From: an uncultured Megasphaera sp. | Lineage (GTDB): Bacteria; Bacillota; Negativicutes; Veillonellales; Megasphaeraceae | Length of the DNA stretch: 9,545 nt | NCBI RefSeq assembly: GCF_958350005.1 | Contig: NZ_CATWFF010000078.1 | Coordinates: 1-9,545, forward strand | Reading direction: 5' to 3' | Shown: positions 5,293-9,545 of the stretch, piece by piece | How positions within the stretch are numbered: position 1 is the stretch's first letter | Layout: the number at the start of each line of letters is the position of its first letter | Translations under genes and position numbers: made by a program | Notes under the pieces: model-generated | Database searches by the model: none | Seen by the model: the letters and a program-made list of their open reading frames with translations, nothing else | Told to the model about the DNA's origin: nothing

Positions 5293-6588
5293 TTACAATG
5301 GGATTATTCCTATGACGACAGCTGCTGCTAGTATGACCAGCGATACCAGCCAAGCCCATAGAAAGGTATGTTTTTGATGTTCACCGAAATCAACGCCTGC
5401 CAGCCCTACTAATAAAAACGTAGCAGGGGTTAGCGGAGAAACGGGAAATCCCAGTGTCATTTGTCCGCAAATTGCTGCTCTTCCCAAATCAACGCCTGCT
5501 AATCCTACATCGGAAGCCGCTGTTGCCAGTACAGGCAGGACAGCAAAATAGAAACTATCCGGATCAAACAGCAAACTTGCCGGCATAGAAATAACCCCAA
5601 CAATAACGGCAAAGTGGGACGCCATCGTTTCCGGCATTGCCGAGGCCAGACCGACGGCCATGGCATTCAGCATGCCTGTACCTTTCATGATTCCTGCAAA
5701 AATTCCTGCTGCAAACAATACGCTGGCCATCATAAGCGCTGCTTTAGCATGTTTATCAATTAATTTTCCCTGCATCTGTACATCTGGATAATTAACTGCC
5801 AGCATAATAACCAGAGCAATAGCAAAACAGCCCACTGGCGGCAAAATAGATGCAACTAACGCACCAATAGTTGCTATAATCAGGATTAAATTGAACCAAA
5901 ATAATTTAGGCCTTTGCAGATCATTTGTTTTATTAGTCAATGCATCTGACATTAATTCTAGTTTACAGCTCATATCTCCTAACTTTCTTTTTTCCTTCAA
6001 CCCTAAACCAGCAACTACAGCTATACAACAAATTATCCCTACAATTTGTGGAATCACCATAGGTGAAAATAATTCGGTCACCGGAATTTCCAAAGCTGCT
6101 GCTGCCCGAATAGTTGGCCCGCCCCAGGGAACAATATTCATAACGCCAGCTCCCAAAGCTACTGTCGTAGCCAACACACGCTTATCCATGTGCAGTTTTT
6201 CAAAAATAGGTAACATCGCCGGTACAGTAATTAAAAACGTAGATGCTCCTGACCCATCTAGATGAGTAATCATCGTAATAAACAATGTACCTATACATAT
6301 CTTAACCGGATCGGTACCAACGACGCTTAAAATGGCCTGAACAATCCGTTCGAATACGCCTGTATCGCCCATAATAGTAAAAAACAGAACGGCAAAAATA
6401 AACATTGCCCCTGTAGGCGCTACTATTTTAATTCCGTCAAGCATATACTTGCTCATGGAGCCTCCGTCGCCAATGACAATACAAGTGATTGCCGGAATAG
6501 CGATGAGCGTACACATGGTAGACAATTTTTTTGTCATAATGACGGCCAGCAGAACAATAATAGTAGCAAAACCAGCAATGGCCAGCAT
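5293..6588 (-). CDS. CitMHS-family carboxylate (citrate-metal-like) symporter
   Basis: An inner-membrane transporter of 431 residues, the usual CitMHS length. Known members move citrate complexed with Mg2+ or Ca2+ together with protons. Seen: about a dozen hydrophobic segments in two halves joined by a hydrophilic loop (about 198-230), and family signatures THLDGSGASTFLIT (108-121), VPWGGPTIRAA (153-163), FDPDSFYF (341-348) and FPVSPLTPAT (381-390). AAAGGAGG precedes the ATG by 7 bases. It is the last gene of the four-gene minus-strand operon, 40 bases after the CoA-transferase, and is followed by the terminator at 5171-5220. Its position suggests that it imports the substrate handled by the upstream enzymes. 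Citrate itself cannot be assumed: no citrate lyase or aconitase gene is in view, and family members may take other di- or tricarboxylates. Confidence 0.88.
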   Translation of the reverse strand: MLAIAGFATIIVLLAVIMTKKLSTMCTLIAIPAITCIVIGDGGSMSKYMLDGIKIVAPTGAMFIFAVLFFTIMGDTGVFERIVQAILSVVGTDPVKICIGTLFITMITHLDGSGASTFLITVPAMLPIFEKLHMDKRVLATTVALGAGVMNIVPWGGPTIRAAAALEIPVTELFSPMVIPQIVGIICCIAVVAGLGLKEKRKLGDMSCKLELMSDALTNKTNDLQRPKLFWFNLILIIATIGALVASILPPVGCFAIALVIMLAVNYPDVQMQGKLIDKHAKAALMMASVLFAAGIFAGIMKGTGMLNAMAVGLASAMPETMASHFAVIVGVISMPASLLFDPDSFYFAVLPVLATAASDVGLAGVDLGRAAICGQMTLGFPVSPLTPATFLLVGLAGVDFGEHQKHTFLWAWLVSLVILAAAVVIGIIPL

Positions 6589-6628
6589 AGAAAAACCTCC
6601 TTTCTACTCACTACTACCCGAAGGGCGG

Positions 6629-7804
6629 TTACACCATATGGGTTGCTTCTTCAGCACTCATTCCCAGCAGCTCCGTCAGTATGGATTCCGTATCTTTTCC
6701 CAGCGTCGGAGCTTTGGCATACGTATACCGGCCAGCCTCAGTCATCTTAATAGGATTACCTGTAATATGCATTTTTCCTTCTACAGGATGATCGATTTCA
6801 CAAATCATTTCCCGCGCTTTGGCAATATGTTCATCTGTAACGACATCGGCAACATCATGAATAGGTGCGCAGGGAACACTGGCTGCCCGTAGCAGTTCTA
6901 TCACGTCTTTTGCCGTATGCTGTTTCGTCCAGCTTGTTACCATCTCATGCAGTTCATCCTTATGAGAAGCCCGGTCTTTATTTAATGCAAAGCGCGCATT
7001 TTCAAGCCAGTCCAGATGGCCCGTCGCCTTGCAAAACCGCTCCCAAATAGCATCGTTTCCTACGCCAATGACAACCCACTTATCCATGGTTTCGAATGAA
7101 TCATAGGGATAAATAAATTCATATCGATTACCTGCCCGTTTAGGAATACGGTGTTCTACGAGATAAATTTCCGTAATGGTTTCCATTGCACTGACGGAGC
7201 AGTCTACCAGCCCTACGTCTACATACTCGCCATGATGCTGGCTATGCCGGCCCTGAAGAGCTGCTAAAATACCAATGCAGCAATTCAGTCCGCCCAATAC
7301 GTCTCCAATAGCCGTACCGGTCCGAGTCGGCGGGGAATCTGGCCATCCGGTAACACTCATCATACCGCTCATAGCCTGAGCAATAACATCATATCCCGGA
7401 AGAAGCCGATACGGGCCAGTCTGTCCAAACCCGGAGATAGAAGCAAAGATAATCTGTGGATTTAATTTTTTTACTTCTTCATAGGAAAAGCCCATCTTGG
7501 CAATCGTTCCTGGCTTGAAGTTTTCCACAAATACGTCGGAAATTTTAATCAATTGCCGTAAAACTTCTTTCCCTTTTTCATCACGCAAGTTCAGAACCAT
7601 GCTTTTCTTATTTCTGTTTAAATTGGCATAATATGCGGAAATCCCGTTATCAAAAGGAGGATACGCACGACTGTCGTCGCCATGGACGGGAGTTTCTATT
7701 TTTATGACTTCCGCCCCCATATCGGCTAGGAGCATAGTGCAATACGGCCCAGAAAGGACACGTGTTAAATCCAGAACGCGAATGCCCTGTAATGGTTTAG
7801 TCAC
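6629..7804 (-). CDS. family III CoA-transferase (CaiB/BaiF type), GTG start
   Basis: Predicted to move CoA between two carboxylic acids through an enzyme-bound aspartyl-CoA intermediate. The 391-residue length is typical. Seen: GIRVLDLTRVLSGPY near the N-terminus, ADMGAEVIKIE (27-37), NLNRNKKS (61-68), ENFKPGT (94-100), GFGQTGPY (125-132) and RTGTAIGDVLGG (161-172), whose Asp168 aligns with the catalytic Asp of formyl-CoA transferase. The start is taken as GTG at 7804 because AAGGAGG (7813-7819) is 8 bases upstream. An ATG at 7828 would place that site inside the coding region and overlap the previous gene; a nearer ATG in another frame stops after four codons. It lies 13 bases after the small AtuA-like gene and 40 before the transporter. 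The acid it activates is unknown. Confidence 0.9.
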   Translation of the reverse strand: MTKPLQGIRVLDLTRVLSGPYCTMLLADMGAEVIKIETPVHGDDSRAYPPFDNGISAYYANLNRNKKSMVLNLRDEKGKEVLRQLIKISDVFVENFKPGTIAKMGFSYEEVKKLNPQIIFASISGFGQTGPYRLLPGYDVIAQAMSGMMSVTGWPDSPPTRTGTAIGDVLGGLNCCIGILAALQGRHSQHHGEYVDVGLVDCSVSAMETITEIYLVEHRIPKRAGNRYEFIYPYDSFETMDKWVVIGVGNDAIWERFCKATGHLDWLENARFALNKDRASHKDELHEMVTSWTKQHTAKDVIELLRAASVPCAPIHDVADVVTDEHIAKAREMICEIDHPVEGKMHITGNPIKMTEAGRYTYAKAPTLGKDTESILTELLGMSAEEATHMV

Positions 7805-7812
7805 ACGCCATC

Positions 7813-7819
7813 CCTCCTT
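7813..7819 (-). promoter_or_regulatory. ribosome binding site deciding the GTG start
   Basis: AAGGAGG on the minus strand overlaps the stop codon of the preceding gene (7818-7820) and sits 8 bases before the GTG at 7804. This suggests coupled translation of the two genes. Confidence 0.75.
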
Positions 7820-8138
7820 ATTCGTCATCTACGTCAATATACATCCGCAGCAGGGCTGCTTCCATGCATTTTCCCAGCGTATCCAGGCGCAGCGAACGGG
7901 TAGCGCCGCCGTCGAGGGCATGATGCATGACAAAGTTAAATCCGTCTAGCTGCGGCAGATCGTACCGTACAACGTCGCCGAATACAAGTCCTTCAAAGTG
8001 GCGGCGAACGGCGTCTGCCGTAACCTGCTTGGCCATGGCATCATAATACTTGGGATTCCGGGCATACAGGCAGATATTGGATGTATCGCTTTTATCGCCG
8101 CACCGTCCGTGGGCAATATCTTTCAACTGAACTCTCAT
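7818..8138 (-). CDS. AtuA-like C-terminal domain protein (small partner)
   Basis: This 106-residue soluble protein matches the domain often fused to the C-terminus of longer AtuA (DUF1446) proteins. Seen: IAHGRCGDKSDTSNICLYAR (8-27), where GRxGDKxxxxNI is the family hallmark; a YDLPQL segment (59-64); and NFVMHHALDGGATRSLRLD (68-86). Here it is a separate gene, starting 4 bases after the stop of the large AtuA gene with GAGGAGG 9 bases upstream of its ATG, so the two are probably made together and form one complex. Biochemical function is not established for this domain. The conserved Asp/Lys/Asn cluster and the acidic tail are the features to look at. It is unlikely to be a frameshift artefact because it has its own start and ribosome binding site. 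Confidence 0.82.
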   Translation of the reverse strand: MRVQLKDIAHGRCGDKSDTSNICLYARNPKYYDAMAKQVTADAVRRHFEGLVFGDVVRYDLPQLDGFNFVMHHALDGGATRSLRLDTLGKCMEAALLRMYIDVDDE

Positions 8139-8142
8139 CGTT

Positions 8143-9501
8143 TCAGACCTCCTCTACATAAGACGTAATCGTAATAGCTTCGCGGGGAATCAGTGTCGGC
8201 CACAGGGCAAATACTTCACTGGGCCGGGTTCGGCCGCCAAAGAAGCATCCCTGCGCCGGTCCGTTCAGATTGCTGACAGCAGCAATTTCCGGAGTCAGCT
8301 TCAGTCCTTCTTCCTTCGTTTCCGTCATAATTGCGTAGCGCAGCACAACTTCATTCAAATCAGCATTCAGTTCCGGAGCCAGCGGACCATGCAGTGCGTT
8401 GACGCCCAGGTAGCTGACATGTGTCCGGATAGCCTGCAGCCCTTTCATGGCCATTCGCTTATCCAAAATAGACGCTGCCATCCTGGCTTTATCCAGTGCC
8501 CGCGGCCAGCTGTACGGCAAATAGGCAATATTGCGGTATCCTTCCAGATAGCCGACACAGAGTTTCAGCGTGTCCGGTGCAGGTTTGCCAGTAACACCGC
8601 GAACAGCAACATGATCCCGTTCAATTTCTTCTACTGTAATTTTGCTGAAGTCAGCAACAACGTCAGGCGTAATATACTGAGATGGATCATGAATTTCGTA
8701 CATAACCTGTTCTTTGACAGACTGCGGTGTAACGAGACCGCCTGTATTTCTGGTTTTGGTGATAATGAGACTTCCTTTTTCGCTTACTTCTACGATGGGA
8801 TAGCCGAGAAGTTCCGGACGGGGTACATGTTCCCAATCATAGTCGTAATTGCCGCCAGTAGCCTGTGCACCGCATTCGCACAGATGACCGGCCAGAATAC
8901 CTGTTGCTTTGGCATCCCAGTCATTCAGGTCCCAGCCGAATTCATACATGAGCGGCGCTTCAAACATGGCCGTATCTGTAGAACGGCCGAGAATGATAAT
9001 ATCGGCACCGTCTTTCAGGCACTGCAAAATCGGTTCTACTCCATAGTATACATTGGCATTGACCATTTGCGGCAGAATACGGTCAATATCTTCTCCCGTA
9101 TCCATATGCTGCATGGTCACGCCTTTCTGACGCAGCTGCGGAATCCTCTCCCGTACGTCATCACCGAGAACGTAGCCAATTTTGAGATCATATCCGCCAT
9201 CTCGGACTACTTCCTTTACTTTTTCCACGCAGGCTCTGACGTTCATTCCGCCGGCATTTGTAATAACCTTGGTGCCCTTTTCAGCCAGATACGGAAGCAT
9301 CCCTTTCAGCGAGGTAATAAAATCGCGGGCATAGCCGGCATCAGGACGTTTTTCCTGCTGCCGCCGCATAATGGATAAGGTTAATTCTGCCAGATAATCA
9401 CAGCAAATATAGTCTACCTTATCCTGCTTGGCCATGATAATCGGTGCGTCGATCAGGTCTCCCCAGAAACCCTGGCCGCCGCCAATTCGAACTGTCTTCA
9501 T
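8143..9501 (-). CDS. AtuA/DUF1446 family protein (acyclic terpene utilisation-like)
   Basis: A 452-residue cytosolic protein of the AtuA family, first named from the Pseudomonas citronellol/geraniol cluster, whose exact reaction remains unclear. Seen: GGGQGFWGD (7-15) at the N-terminus, NAGGMNVRACVEKV (82-95), IILGRSTDTA (169-178), GHLCECGAQATGGNY (205-219), ITKTRNTGGLVTP (247-259) and YEIHDPSQYITPDVVADF (268-285), all typical of the family. The ATG at 9501 is chosen; AGAAGG lies about 8 bases upstream, while an in-frame TTG two codons earlier is less likely. It is the first gene of the operon visible here, followed by its small partner, a CoA-transferase and a carboxylate transporter. This company suggests an acyl-CoA or hydroxy-acid substrate rather than a terpene, which is inference. 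The operon promoter is not recognisable in 9502-9545. Confidence 0.88.
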   Translation of the reverse strand: MKTVRIGGGQGFWGDLIDAPIIMAKQDKVDYICCDYLAELTLSIMRRQQEKRPDAGYARDFITSLKGMLPYLAEKGTKVITNAGGMNVRACVEKVKEVVRDGGYDLKIGYVLGDDVRERIPQLRQKGVTMQHMDTGEDIDRILPQMVNANVYYGVEPILQCLKDGADIIILGRSTDTAMFEAPLMYEFGWDLNDWDAKATGILAGHLCECGAQATGGNYDYDWEHVPRPELLGYPIVEVSEKGSLIITKTRNTGGLVTPQSVKEQVMYEIHDPSQYITPDVVADFSKITVEEIERDHVAVRGVTGKPAPDTLKLCVGYLEGYRNIAYLPYSWPRALDKARMAASILDKRMAMKGLQAIRTHVSYLGVNALHGPLAPELNADLNEVVLRYAIMTETKEEGLKLTPEIAAVSNLNGPAQGCFFGGRTRPSEVFALWPTLIPREAITITSYVEEV

Positions 9502-9545
9502 ACACAACCCTTCTTTCTTCGTGTTTACACTGAACAGTATTTCTG

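Noticed and set aside
8389..9378. 329-codon plus-strand open frame
   Set aside because: It is fully antisense to the strongly supported AtuA gene, has no ribosome binding site, and its translation shows no family motif.
9502..9545. Promoter of the AtuA operon
   Set aside because: I see no pair of -35/-10 boxes with sensible spacing in these 44 bases; it probably lies beyond the window.

Overview
The window looks like a chromosomal segment of a diderm Firmicute of the Negativicutes type (Megasphaera/Veillonella-like). The reasons are a type V autotransporter, which needs an outer membrane, combined with strong AGGAGG ribosome binding sites, a terminator-type cobalamin riboswitch and moderate GC content. 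This assignment is inferred from gene content only; no rRNA or marker gene is present.

Left part (1-1680). Positions 1-253 hold no convincing gene but contain a long imperfect hairpin (84-222) whose wobble pairs fit the plus-strand RNA. A minus-strand gene (254-1255) encodes an exported CbiK-type cobaltochelatase. Its leader carries a promoter, a complete cobalamin riboswitch and an intrinsic terminator, so cobalamin should switch it off. A further hairpin lies between the terminator and the gene.

Middle (1680-5220). A plus-strand autotransporter (1799-4816) diverges from the riboswitch unit and has its own promoter and terminator. An eight-G run in its signal-peptide codons makes it a strong candidate for ON/OFF phase variation. 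The passenger is Ser/Thr/Asn-rich and AT-richer than the barrel domain. Next comes a 51-residue gene that resembles only the C-terminal, toxin-binding half of a RelB/DinJ antitoxin. It has no visible toxin, and a 13-bp perfect inverted repeat surrounds its promoter. A bidirectional terminator closes it.

Right part (5293-9501, all minus strand). Four closely spaced genes run, in transcription order, AtuA (DUF1446) large protein, small AtuA-like C-terminal-domain protein, family III CoA-transferase, and CitMHS-type carboxylate transporter. They look like one operon for uptake and CoA-dependent breakdown of an organic acid of unknown identity. The operon's promoter is probably beyond position 9545.
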